From: Prado023 sp964638055
GTDB taxonomy: Bacteria; Actinomycetota; Actinomycetes; S36-B12; CAIYMF01
Assembly (NCBI GenBank): GCA_964638055.1
Contig: CAZWXF010000026.1
Coordinates: 1-28,808 of the forward strand
DNA: 28,808 nucleotides
Direction: 5' to 3'
The translations under genes were made by a program, and so were the position numbers. The notes under the pieces were generated by a model. It saw only the letters and a list, made by a program, of their open reading frames with translations. It searched no databases and had not been told where the DNA came from. Below are positions 7,800 to 15,737 of this stretch, piece after piece (within the stretch, counting starts at the first letter, position 1; every line of letters begins with the position of its first letter).

Positions 7800-9914
7800 G
7801 TGCGTGCCCTCTACCTGACCTCTGTCGAAGCAGCCAGCGGCAAGTCCGTTGTCGCCCTCGGGCTCATGGAGACCCTGACGCGGTCGGTGAGCCAGGTGGG
7901 CTACTTCCGACCCGTGATCAAGGCTGGGGACGAACTGGACAAGCGCATCGAGCTCTTCCGGACCCGGTACAAGCTGGACCAGTCCTACGACGAGTCGTTC
8001 GGCGTGACGACCGCGGAGACCCGCGATTTCGGCGGTCGGCAGGTCGACCCCGCCCTCGTCGGCCGGATCATCGAGCGTTTCGGCCGGCTGGCCGACCGCT
8101 GTGACTACGTCCTGATCGAGGGCACTGACTTCCTGGGAGCATCCAAGGCCTTCGAGTTCTCGCTCAACGCCCAGATCGCCTCGAACCTCGGGGCCACCGC
8201 GGTGCTCGTGCTCACGGCGTCCCAGCACAACGCCAACCAGGTGCACGGAGCCCTGCACGCGGCGATCGACGGCATGGGTGAGCACGGCGTGCCGGTCGTG
8301 GGGGCGTTCCTGAACAAGGTGACGGATGTCGAGCGCCCGGCCATGGCCGCGGCTGTCTCGGGGGCGGCGGTCCCGGTCTGGCTGCTCGGGCAGATGCCCT
8401 CGCTGACCTATCCCACGATCCGCGAGGTCGCCCAGGCCACACGTGCGCGACTGCTCGTCGGCAACGAGGAGGACCTCGCCCGAGCCGTGCCCGACATCAA
8501 GGTCGCCGCGATGACGGTCCCACGGTTGATGGACCACCTCTACGACCAGGTCCTCATCATCACCCCGGGTGACCGCTCCGACGTGCTGATGGCCGCCTAC
8601 GCCTCGCGGCAGTCCGATGGCATACCGAACGTGTCCGGGGTCCTGCTCACCGGCGGCCTGCACCCGGACCCGACCATCATGCGGTTCGCCCAGGGCATCC
8701 GGCAGTCGCCCATGCCGCTGCTGCTCACCGACCTGGACACCTACGACACGGCGGCGGCGCTGGCCCACCTCACCGCCGAGATCGAGCCCGACGACGCTCG
8801 GAAGATCACTGACGCGCTGAGCCTCTTCGAGCGCCAGGTCGACGTTGCGGAGCTGGAGGAGCGGATCCAGGTGATGCGATCCACGACGCTCACGCCGATG
8901 ATGTTCGAGCACCAGCTCGTGGAGAAGGCCCGCTCCCAGGTCATGCACATCGTGCTCCCGGAGGGGGAGGACGACCGGATCCTCGTCGCAGCCGATCGCC
9001 TGCTGCGCCGCAAGGTCGTGAAGCTCACGGTCCTGGGGGCCCCTGACTCGATCGCGGAACGGGCTGGCGCCCTCGGCCTGGACCTGACCGCCGCGCGCAT
9101 CATCGACCCGGTCACCGATCCGTTGCGTGAGGTCTTCGCCCAGGACCTCTTCGAGATGCGCAGGGCCCGGGGGCTGGGTTACGACGCAGCCCTCGACCTC
9201 GTCGCCGACGTCTCCTACTTCGGCACCATGATGGTCTGGAAGGGCCTGGCCGACGGGATGGTCTCCGGTGCCGCGCACACGACAGCCCACACGATCCGCC
9301 CGGCGCTGCAGATCATCAAGACGTCCCCGGGTGTCGGCATCGTCTCCAGCGTCTTCTTCATGGCCATGACCGACCGGGTGCTGGTGTACGGCGACTGCGC
9401 GGTGAACCCCGACCCCAACGCCGAGCAGCTGGCCGACATCGCGATCTCGTCGGCCGAGACGGCGTCCGCCTTCGGGGTCAACCCGCTGGTCGCGATGCTC
9501 AGCTACTCCACGGGTGAGTCGGGGGCGGGAGCCGACGTCGAGAAGGTCCGCGACGCCACGCGGATCGCCCGGGAGCGCCGACCCGATCTGGCGATCGAGG
9601 GCCCCATCCAGTACGACGCCGCGGTGGATGCGTCTGTGGCACGGTCGAAGCTACCGGGCTCCGAGGTCGCCGGCCGGGCGACCGTCTTCGTCTTCCCCGA
9701 CCTGAACACGGGCAACAACACGTACAAGGCGGTCCAGCGATCGGCCGGCGCGGTGGCGATCGGACCTGTGCTCCAGGGCCTTCGGCTCCCGGTCAACGAC
9801 CTCTCCCGGGGCGCGCTGGTCGAGGACATCATCAACACCGTCGTGATCACGGCGGTCCAGGCACAGCAGGTGGCCGCTGAGCGCGCCGCCGCAAGCGCGT
9901 CTACGGAGGTCTGA
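7800..9914 (+). CDS. pta: Phosphate acetyltransferase (long form)
   Basis: This enzyme interconverts acetyl-CoA and acetyl phosphate. The 704-aa long form has three parts. An N-terminal P-loop-like (CobB/BioD-type) domain carries EAASGKS at 10-16. A DRTGG-type regulatory domain (about 235-350) includes TPGDRSD and LLTGGLHPD. The C-terminal PTA/PTB catalytic domain (about 375-695) includes VLPEGEDDRIL, YGDCAVNPDPN and SYSTGESGAG. Length and order match actinobacterial and enterobacterial Pta. The GTG at 7800 is the first start and fits a leaderless transcript. ackA begins 4 nt after the stop, so the two form the classic acetate overflow/assimilation operon. Confidence 0.97.
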   Translation: MRALYLTSVEAASGKSVVALGLMETLTRSVSQVGYFRPVIKAGDELDKRIELFRTRYKLDQSYDESFGVTTAETRDFGGRQVDPALVGRIIERFGRLADRCDYVLIEGTDFLGASKAFEFSLNAQIASNLGATAVLVLTASQHNANQVHGALHAAIDGMGEHGVPVVGAFLNKVTDVERPAMAAAVSGAAVPVWLLGQMPSLTYPTIREVAQATRARLLVGNEEDLARAVPDIKVAAMTVPRLMDHLYDQVLIITPGDRSDVLMAAYASRQSDGIPNVSGVLLTGGLHPDPTIMRFAQGIRQSPMPLLLTDLDTYDTAAALAHLTAEIEPDDARKITDALSLFERQVDVAELEERIQVMRSTTLTPMMFEHQLVEKARSQVMHIVLPEGEDDRILVAADRLLRRKVVKLTVLGAPDSIAERAGALGLDLTAARIIDPVTDPLREVFAQDLFEMRRARGLGYDAALDLVADVSYFGTMMVWKGLADGMVSGAAHTTAHTIRPALQIIKTSPGVGIVSSVFFMAMTDRVLVYGDCAVNPDPNAEQLADIAISSAETASAFGVNPLVAMLSYSTGESGAGADVEKVRDATRIARERRPDLAIEGPIQYDAAVDASVARSKLPGSEVAGRATVFVFPDLNTGNNTYKAVQRSAGAVAIGPVLQGLRLPVNDLSRGALVEDIINTVVITAVQAQQVAAERAAASASTEV
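9905..9910 (+). promoter_or_regulatory. Ribosome binding site of ackA inside the pta 3' end
   Basis: GGAGGT lies within the last codons of pta, 7 nt before the ackA ATG at 9918. This gives translational coupling within the operon. Confidence 0.75.
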
Positions 9915-9917
9915 TCA

Positions 9918-11144
9918 ATGCTGGTCATGGTCGTGAACGCGGGATCGTCGTCCCTGAAGTACCAGCTGGTCGACACCGCCAGCGAGATCGTCTGGGCCAC
10001 CGGACTGGTCGAGCGGATCGGCGAGGCTGAGTCGACGCTCACCCATCGCACCCGGATCGGCCGCGGCGACACGGCGGAGATGTCCACGACGCGCCTGACG
10101 TCGGTGATCGCGAACCACTCGGCCGCCTTCCACGCCGTGACGGAGGCCTTCGCCAGCACCGGAGAGGTGAGCGAGGTCGGGGAGCTGGGCGGTGTCGGCC
10201 ATCGGGTGGTCCAGGGAGCGGACCAGTTCAGCGAGCCAACGATCGTGACCGGCGAGGTCGTCGACGCCATCCGGGACCTCATCCCGCTGGCCCCCCTGCA
10301 CAACCCTGCACACGTGGCGGGACTCGAGTCCGCCCTTGCCGAGTTCGCCGGTGTCCCGCACGTGGCGGTCTTCGACACCGCCTTCCACCAGACCATCCCG
10401 GCGGCCGCATACACGTACGCCATCGATCGGGAGGTGGCCAGGGCCAACCGGATCCGGCGCTACGGCTTCCACGGCACGTCCCACAAGTACGTCACGCGCA
10501 AGGCAGCAGAGGTTCTGGGCAAGCCCGTGGACGATGTCCACCTGGTGACGCTCCACCTGGGCAACGGCGCGTCGGCGTGCGCGGTGCGCAACGGCCACAG
10601 CGTGGACACGTCGATGGGCCTGACGCCGCTGGAGGGCCTGGTCATGGGCACGCGCTCCGGCGACATCGACCCCGCACTGATGTTCCACCTGATGACGACC
10701 GCCGACATGAGCGCGGAGGATGTCGACAACCTGCTGAACAAGCGCAGCGGCCTGTTCGGCCTCTGTGGCCAGAACGACCTGCGCCAGGTCCATCGCCTCA
10801 TCGCCGAGGGTGATGCCGACGCCGAGCTCGCCCTCGGGGTCTACGTCCACCGGATCCGCAAGTACCTGGGGGCCTACCTGGCGGTCCTGGGGCGTGCGGA
10901 TGCGATCGTGTTCACGGCCGGCGTGGGGGAGAACGACCCGGAGATCCGTCGTCGCGTCGTCGCGGGCCTGGAGTGGATCGGCGTGTCCATCGACGCGGAG
11001 CGCAACACGGCGACGCGCGGCCCGAGCGTGCCGGTGGACGTGTCCTTCCGGAGCATGCCGATCAGGATCCTGGTCGTCCCCACCAACGAGGAGCTCGAGA
11101 TCGCCGACCAGACGTCGGCTGCGGTCGCCGCCGCAGCCGGCTGA
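9918..11144 (+). CDS. ackA: Acetate kinase
   Basis: This enzyme transfers phosphate between acetyl phosphate and ADP/ATP, completing the Pta-AckA pathway. The 408-aa protein has the acetokinase signature near the N-terminus (NAGSSSLKY, residues 7-15), FDTAFHQTIP, the FHGTSHKYV motif, LGNGAS and the second signature region MGLTPLEGLVMGTRSGDIDP. The adenosine-binding GVGEND segment is near the C-terminus. All are intact and the length is standard. It has its own strong GGAGGT site and is separated from pta by 3 nt. A GC-rich hairpin about 30 nt downstream may end the operon. Confidence 0.97.
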   Translation: MLVMVVNAGSSSLKYQLVDTASEIVWATGLVERIGEAESTLTHRTRIGRGDTAEMSTTRLTSVIANHSAAFHAVTEAFASTGEVSEVGELGGVGHRVVQGADQFSEPTIVTGEVVDAIRDLIPLAPLHNPAHVAGLESALAEFAGVPHVAVFDTAFHQTIPAAAYTYAIDREVARANRIRRYGFHGTSHKYVTRKAAEVLGKPVDDVHLVTLHLGNGASACAVRNGHSVDTSMGLTPLEGLVMGTRSGDIDPALMFHLMTTADMSAEDVDNLLNKRSGLFGLCGQNDLRQVHRLIAEGDADAELALGVYVHRIRKYLGAYLAVLGRADAIVFTAGVGENDPEIRRRVVAGLEWIGVSIDAERNTATRGPSVPVDVSFRSMPIRILVVPTNEELEIADQTSAAVAAAAG

Positions 11145-11174
11145 CCGGATCCGACGCGCCGCCTGTCGGTCACT

Positions 11175-11194
11175 GCGGGGGCACCCGGCCCCGC
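11175..11194 (+). terminator. Hairpin after ackA
   Basis: GCGGGG (11175-11180) pairs with CCCCGC (11189-11194) over an 8-nt loop, 30 nt past the ackA stop. Short and GC-only. Confidence 0.4.
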
Positions 11195-11232
11195 CACCGC
11201 GATGTCCGGTGTGACAGAAATGCGACGGAAGT

Positions 11233-11261
11233 GCGAACTTCGCGCCATGGACCTTTGGTCC
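11233..11261 (+). promoter_or_regulatory. Two adjacent palindromes upstream of the 146-aa gene
   Basis: GCGAA-C-TTCGC (11233-11243) is followed 5 nt later by GGACC-TTT-GGTCC (11249-11261). The second resembles the GGGAC-N4-GTCCC core of actinobacterial DosR/DevR boxes, but its central spacing is one base longer. They lie 54-82 nt before the ATG at 11315, where an activator site would be expected. Regulator identity is inference. Confidence 0.4.
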
Positions 11262-11273
11262 CCGAACCGCGAG

Positions 11274-11306
11274 CCTGAAGCACAAGGAGTTCCAGAGCGC
11301 TTCAGG
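11274..11306 (+). promoter_or_regulatory. Leader hairpin overlapping the ribosome binding site
   Basis: CCTGAAGC (11274-11281) is perfectly complementary to GCTTCAGG (11299-11306) with a 17-nt loop. The right arm contains the first half of the AGGAGG Shine-Dalgarno sequence (11304-11309), so the stem could hide it. The 17-nt loop carries an alternative AAGGAG at 11284-11289. Confidence 0.45.
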
Positions 11307-11314
11307 AGGTGACC

Positions 11315-11755
11315 ATGACCGCTATGACGCCAGAGGCTTTCAGCGTCGGAATGCGCAGGCCCATGAGCCTGACGGCCATCACTGCACGACTGGGGGAACT
11401 GCTCGCCGACAGCCGGGGAAGGGCGGGGTGGTGGGTCGAAGTGACCCGTCAGCTCGACGATCTGGCTGAGACTGTCCATACCGGACCGGACTCGGTGTCC
11501 CGGGTCCCCGACCAGCTTCGCACCGATGCTCCGCATCTCCTGCGCCGGTGGCAGCGCCTCTCCGCTGACCGTGACCGGCTCTACGACGAGGTCCGGGAGC
11601 TTCGCATCGTGACCGGCAGCCAGGCTGGTGACCCAGCGGCCGTCGGCGCGGTATCACGCGCGATCCGCGATGTCCTGGGTCGAGTGCGCCGATACGAGGA
11701 GCGCAGCAGCGACGTCCTCCTCGAGGCCTACGAGCGTGACATGGGCGGCGAGTGA
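11315..11755 (+). CDS. Hypothetical helical protein, 146 aa
   Basis: I do not recognise a family. The start is ATG 11315, placed by AGGAGG at 11304-11309; a GTG 6 nt upstream overlaps that site and is less likely. The chain is predicted almost wholly helical, rich in Arg, Glu, Leu and Asp. Regular heptad-like spacing in RWQRLSADRDRLYDEVREL and in the Arg/Glu-rich C-terminal third suggests a small helical bundle. It has no cysteines and no signal peptide. Scattered His/Glu residues do not form a hemerythrin motif. It follows pta-ackA on the same strand but has its own leader with palindromes and a hairpin, so it looks separately regulated. It converges with the SGNH hydrolase with 2 nt between stop codons. 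Confidence 0.75.
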   Translation: MTAMTPEAFSVGMRRPMSLTAITARLGELLADSRGRAGWWVEVTRQLDDLAETVHTGPDSVSRVPDQLRTDAPHLLRRWQRLSADRDRLYDEVRELRIVTGSQAGDPAAVGAVSRAIRDVLGRVRRYEERSSDVLLEAYERDMGGE

Positions 11756-11757
11756 CC

Positions 11758-12462
11758 TCAGCGCAGGCCATGCTTGTCGACCGTCCGGTCGATGAGCCTG
11801 GCGAACCGCTCCCGGCCTGCCGATGACAGGTGGAATCCGTCGCCCGCCAACAGGTGTGGCGCGCCCCGGGTGGCCGAGTACCAGTCGATCATCCGCACCC
11901 GGCTGGCCTTGAAGCTCCGGTTGCACTGGCGCAGAACCTTGTTGTTGCGTCCCTGCCACGATCGGGGGACCCGGTTGGTCACCAGGAACACGCGCCGGTG
12001 CTTCCCGGCCGTCTTCACGATCGACCGGCACGTCGACAGGGTGATCGCCCCGTTCGTCCCGAGGGCCACCACGACGTTCCGTGGCAGCCTGCGGCCCTGG
12101 GCCCTCACGATGCCCGGGCCCACCGCGAACTGACGCCCGACCTGCCCGTCCACGCGGAAGCCCGCGGAGTGCAGGGAGGGCGACACGCCGACGGTCAGGG
12201 AGTCCCCGACGATGAACCGCCCCTTGGGCGGCTTTCTCGCCAGCGGAGCGCGGGCGCCCGTCGAGACGGGGATCGCCGCCACGACCGGGGCTGGCCCGGC
12301 CGCGTCCGCGCCAGCCGAGATGACGAGGCCCTCGACGACGAGGGCAGCTGTCAGCCCCAGCGCCAGCAGCACGCGATTCGCCTTCCTCGCAGACCAGAAG
12401 CGGGGGATCACGCCGGCGAGTCTGGGCATCGCCCGGCTGGGGTCGCAAGCCTGCACGGCCAC
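11758..12462 (-). CDS. Exported SGNH/GDSL hydrolase
   Basis: This is a predicted serine esterase/acyl hydrolase of the SGNH superfamily, 234 aa from the first GTG. The N-terminus is basic (ARKANR) followed by a hydrophobic segment (about residues 31-50) ending near Ala-Gly-Ala-Asp-Ala, a signal peptide or membrane anchor. Catalytic blocks are GDSLT with Ser88, GTNG with Asn137 and DGFH with Asp208/His211; the Gly of block II is probably in the VGRQFAVG stretch. It resembles the detached SGNH domain found at the end of OafA-type acyltransferases, so the substrate may be an acylated cell-wall glycan. The start is uncertain: GTG 12462, GTG 12456 (GGGAG 5 nt upstream) or GTG 12411 (a CAGACT -10-like element 7 nt upstream). 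Confidence 0.85.
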   Translation of the reverse strand: MAVQACDPSRAMPRLAGVIPRFWSARKANRVLLALGLTAALVVEGLVISAGADAAGPAPVVAAIPVSTGARAPLARKPPKGRFIVGDSLTVGVSPSLHSAGFRVDGQVGRQFAVGPGIVRAQGRRLPRNVVVALGTNGAITLSTCRSIVKTAGKHRRVFLVTNRVPRSWQGRNNKVLRQCNRSFKASRVRMIDWYSATRGAPHLLAGDGFHLSSAGRERFARLIDRTVDKHGLR

Positions 12463-13017
12463 TCCCGGACGTGATCAGGTTGGGGTTCCGCTAAGAGATC
12501 GCGCAGATGGGGTCGGGACAGGCTCGACCGTCGAGATCGGAAAGCACTCAGCCTGCGCGGTGGTCGAGGTTCCGCGAGCGTCGTGTCGGGCGGAGAGGCC
12601 ATCAGATGAACCCAGTGCTAACAGGAACGGACCATTGATCGACGTGCGTCCCAGCTCCAGCCCCTGCTGTGTGCGCCAGCGTGGCCAGGGCGAGCTGACG
12701 GCCGAGCTGGGCAGTCGTTCGCGGCCGATTGCCCTCCTCGTTCGGATGTCCCCGTCCGCGTCCGACCTGGTGGCCTTCGACGCCGTCGCTGACGCGCTCA
12801 CCCGGGATGACTTGGAGTCGGGACATGTGGCCAGATGCCCGACGTGGACCGGGGGACGGCGATTGGTCCGGACACGGCTTCCCGCCATCCAGCGGGCATC
12901 AGGCCATCTCTCCCGCGACACTTCCTGTCAATTGGAGGGAGCTCAGGCGGGGCATCGAGCCCTTCGTTCGATCATCCCGCGCGATGGCAGACCGATGTTC
13001 TTCCGGACGGGGTAAGC
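12463..13017. other. 555-bp junction region without a convincing gene
   Basis: This separates the SGNH hydrolase from the nuclease operon. No tRNA, insertion sequence or integrase is visible. A plus-strand frame at 12747-13015 (89 codons, ending 2 nt before the next gene) has GC-rich third positions and a natural-looking composition for about its first 35 codons, then loses both. It may be the remnant of a degraded gene or an upstream start of unknown relevance. The frame of the following nuclease is also open back to 12835, but those residues look non-coding. No clear -10 element sits next to ATG 13018. Confidence 0.4.
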
Positions 13018-15735
13018 ATGCAGGCGAAGGCGTTGGGAGGCGGGTCTAGCGCAGTTGCGGCCTCGACCCACGCGGCCTGCGCGCGCTTCCGGGGCACGGA
13101 CCCACTGATTACCGGCATGACGCGCCGTGGGCTCGCCCGGTCGGTGGGATTCGACGACCAGTTCGGCGGTATCCCCGAGGCACGGTGGATGCGCGCGATG
13201 ACGTTCGAACGCCTCGTGCGTGACGAGAGATTCGCCAGCGAACTGGCCACAACGACCGTGGGGCAGCTTTATTTGGCCCGCCCGACGCAGGTCGTCATCG
13301 TCAACGCGGAGGTCAACGTCGACCGTACCGCCGTCCTTCTCGCCGATGCGCACGCGCGTGCGATCCACGGGGGAGCAGCGACAATGCTCCACGGACTCGC
13401 CGTTCCCTTCGTCGGCTTCGAGGACACTCGCGCAACGGACGTGAAGCCGGACTTCGCTGTTGTCGCTCCCCATGTGGCGGACCAGCACGCGAGCTGGCTC
13501 GTCATGGGCGACGCGAAGGACTATGAGCGTGTCCGATCCCGGATCGACGACTCGCGTCTTCTCAAGGGCTTCCTCCAGGTCGCGCTGGGGGCTGAGTCCG
13601 CTGCAACGTGGAACAGGCTGCCCGCTGAGATGCACGTTCACAGCCACGGAGTCCTCGCAGTGCCTCGCAACGCCTTCCTGCAGCCGCACGCCGTGGTGGA
13701 GCTGCTGACGGACCACCGCGACGAAGTGCGCATGAGGGTCGCCGAGCGGGTCCGCGAGGCGGGCGCGGCCCAGTACGATCCGTCCACACCGGTCGTCGAG
13801 CATGTCCGACACCTCCGGCCGACCTTCGATCCCGCCACCTGCACAAGTTGCACCCTGTTCGCGTTCTGTCGCCACGAATTGCGCCAGTCCGCCGATCCGG
13901 CCGATCTCCTGATCGAGATCGGGGTTCCGCTAGAGGAGCACTCCCACGTCATTGGCCTCGTCGACGGCACCGGCACACTGGGTAGGCCGAGCGCGTCGGT
14001 CCGCGCACAGGTGATGGCCACCGTAAGCGGGACACCTCAGCCGACAGGCCAGTCGAGGGTCGACCCCGTGGGGCAGGGCGGAACGATCAATGTCGTCCTG
14101 GCCAAGTCGGACAGCGCGGCGCTCGGCGTCTACGGCATCGCCGTCCGACGGATCACCCGATCCGGCCCCGGCGAGTGGCACGCGACGGTCTTCGACGACC
14201 CGCAGGGCGCCGCCACCCGCAGGGCGATCATGCGAATCATCGGCACCGAGGTGACGAAGGCCGGCAAGGACAGGTGGCGCGCGAGCCGTGAGGACCCCGA
14301 CCCAGTGCACCTCGTGGTCCCGGACGGCGCGACCGCCGACGTGCTCGTCTCCATCGCGGACAACCTGGCCGGCGTCGAGCTCAGCCGGCTGCGGTGGGTC
14401 AACGACCGGGCGATGGGTCGCCCGGCCCTCACCTTCGACGGGGAACCTGCCGACATCCCCGCGGCGCTGACCGAGGAGGAACGCACCGGAGTCTCGTTCC
14501 TGCTCGAGGAGGATCGCGGCCGGGCGCTCGCGCTTCGGACTCCCGTCGTCGACCTCAGGGCTGTGCTGGCTCGCCACGTGGTCGCCGGCGGCCCAGCCGT
14601 CAACGCGCTGCGGCTTGACTACCTCGTCGCGTGGGCCGCGGCGCGTCCGGGGGAGCGCGTCGAGCACCGGGCTCTGTCCGACGAGATCGAGGCCGAGATC
14701 CACACGCCCGGTGCCCGCCTGACCGGTCGGCGCTCCAACGCCATCCACGCCGCGTTCATCGGAACGAGTCGGGGGGATCCACGCCCGGCCCGGCCGCAGG
14801 AGTATGCCGAACTCATCCGCGACGAGCTCGGCTACAAGGCCGCCACGATCGACGCGGGCGTCGTCGCGCTCGAGGACTATCCGGCATCCACGTTGCGTAC
14901 CGCCCACCGAGCCGTGGAAGGGGACGCCCAGGCGGTCTGGCGTCGCCGACGCACCTTGCACGCGTCGGACCTTGTGCGGTTCGGGCGCACCTACCGGTTC
15001 TGGCGCAACGGGCTTGTCCCGGTCATCGAGGCCGACGACCGATGCAACCGACAACTCCTGGCGCTGGCCAACCCACAGTCTGCGCTCGATTCAGCCCGTG
15101 ACGCAGGGACCAGGCACGTGGCGATGGCGACCGTCGTGGGGACCAGCCCCCTGGTCCTCCTGATCGAATCCCGGCGGATCGGGCACGGGGATCGGATCGT
15201 GCTGCTGCTCGTCAACGGGATGCCCTGCGTGGAGGATGGCGGCGTCACAGTCACCCTGCAGGGGGGGTCGTTCAAGATCGGCGGATTGTCGATCGGCCCG
15301 CTGAGCGAGATCGAGGGCGAACGCCGCACGTTCCGCTGGGCACCGGCCGCGAAGCCGCCCGCCCGGGTCGGGGACAGACTCGTGGTCGCGAACTTCGCCT
15401 GGTTCGGGACGCTGAAGAGGAACACCGCCCTCCCCGTGGACAGGCCCGCTCCGGACGCCACATCGGCGCCTCGCAAGGAATGCACGCCTTCGAGCTTCGG
15501 GCAAGACCCGGTCGGGCATCGGTACTGCTGCCGTCCCCATGAGGACTCCGAGGCGGAGTGGTCGAACACGCTTGCCGCGCGGCGATCGCGGGGAGAGTTG
15601 AATCCCGCCGCGTGGCCCCCTGTCGCGGACGCGGATGGCTTCGAAATCGCCCCCTCAGGTACGCCGACCCAGGAGGACGTTGAGGTACCCGTGACCGCTG
15701 TTCCGGACGACGTGACCGCGGACGACCTGGACTGA
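13018..15735 (+). CDS. Cas4/AddB/Dna2-like Fe-S PD-(D/E)XK nuclease with long C-terminal region
   Basis: First gene of a four-gene operon, 905 aa from ATG 13018. The N-terminal ~290 residues look like a RecB-superfamily nuclease with an iron-sulfur cluster: a lone Cys at 21, Asp145 in KPDF, GDAKDY with Asp165 and Lys167, a Gln at 187, and a CxxC-x5-C triplet at 275, 278 and 284. One early Cys plus three late Cys is the layout of Cas4, AddB and Dna2. The rest (about 290-905) has no motif I can name. The segment about 425-485 could be an RNase-H-like fold as in TM0106-type nuclease-helicases. A conserved-looking Cys/His cluster lies near the C-terminus (HRYCCRPHE), followed by an acidic tail. 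It ends 2 nt before the helicase gene. Weak start context, so the exact N-terminus is uncertain. Confidence 0.75.
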   Translation: MQAKALGGGSSAVAASTHAACARFRGTDPLITGMTRRGLARSVGFDDQFGGIPEARWMRAMTFERLVRDERFASELATTTVGQLYLARPTQVVIVNAEVNVDRTAVLLADAHARAIHGGAATMLHGLAVPFVGFEDTRATDVKPDFAVVAPHVADQHASWLVMGDAKDYERVRSRIDDSRLLKGFLQVALGAESAATWNRLPAEMHVHSHGVLAVPRNAFLQPHAVVELLTDHRDEVRMRVAERVREAGAAQYDPSTPVVEHVRHLRPTFDPATCTSCTLFAFCRHELRQSADPADLLIEIGVPLEEHSHVIGLVDGTGTLGRPSASVRAQVMATVSGTPQPTGQSRVDPVGQGGTINVVLAKSDSAALGVYGIAVRRITRSGPGEWHATVFDDPQGAATRRAIMRIIGTEVTKAGKDRWRASREDPDPVHLVVPDGATADVLVSIADNLAGVELSRLRWVNDRAMGRPALTFDGEPADIPAALTEEERTGVSFLLEEDRGRALALRTPVVDLRAVLARHVVAGGPAVNALRLDYLVAWAAARPGERVEHRALSDEIEAEIHTPGARLTGRRSNAIHAAFIGTSRGDPRPARPQEYAELIRDELGYKAATIDAGVVALEDYPASTLRTAHRAVEGDAQAVWRRRRTLHASDLVRFGRTYRFWRNGLVPVIEADDRCNRQLLALANPQSALDSARDAGTRHVAMATVVGTSPLVLLIESRRIGHGDRIVLLLVNGMPCVEDGGVTVTLQGGSFKIGGLSIGPLSEIEGERRTFRWAPAAKPPARVGDRLVVANFAWFGTLKRNTALPVDRPAPDATSAPRKECTPSSFGQDPVGHRYCCRPHEDSEAEWSNTLAARRSRGELNPAAWPPVADADGFEIAPSGTPTQEDVEVPVTAVPDDVTADDLD

Positions 15736-15737
15736 GC

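Noticed and set aside
12835..13017. N-terminal extension of the nuclease by 61 residues
   Set aside because: The extra residues are Pro/Ser/Gly-rich with mixed codon bias and no ribosome binding site; ATG 13018 is the more natural start, though not proven.
12482..13932. GGGGTTCCGCTA present at 12482 and 13921 as possible attachment-site repeats
   Set aside because: A 12-bp match is expected many times by chance in a window of this size; no integrase is present and the second copy is inside a coding region.
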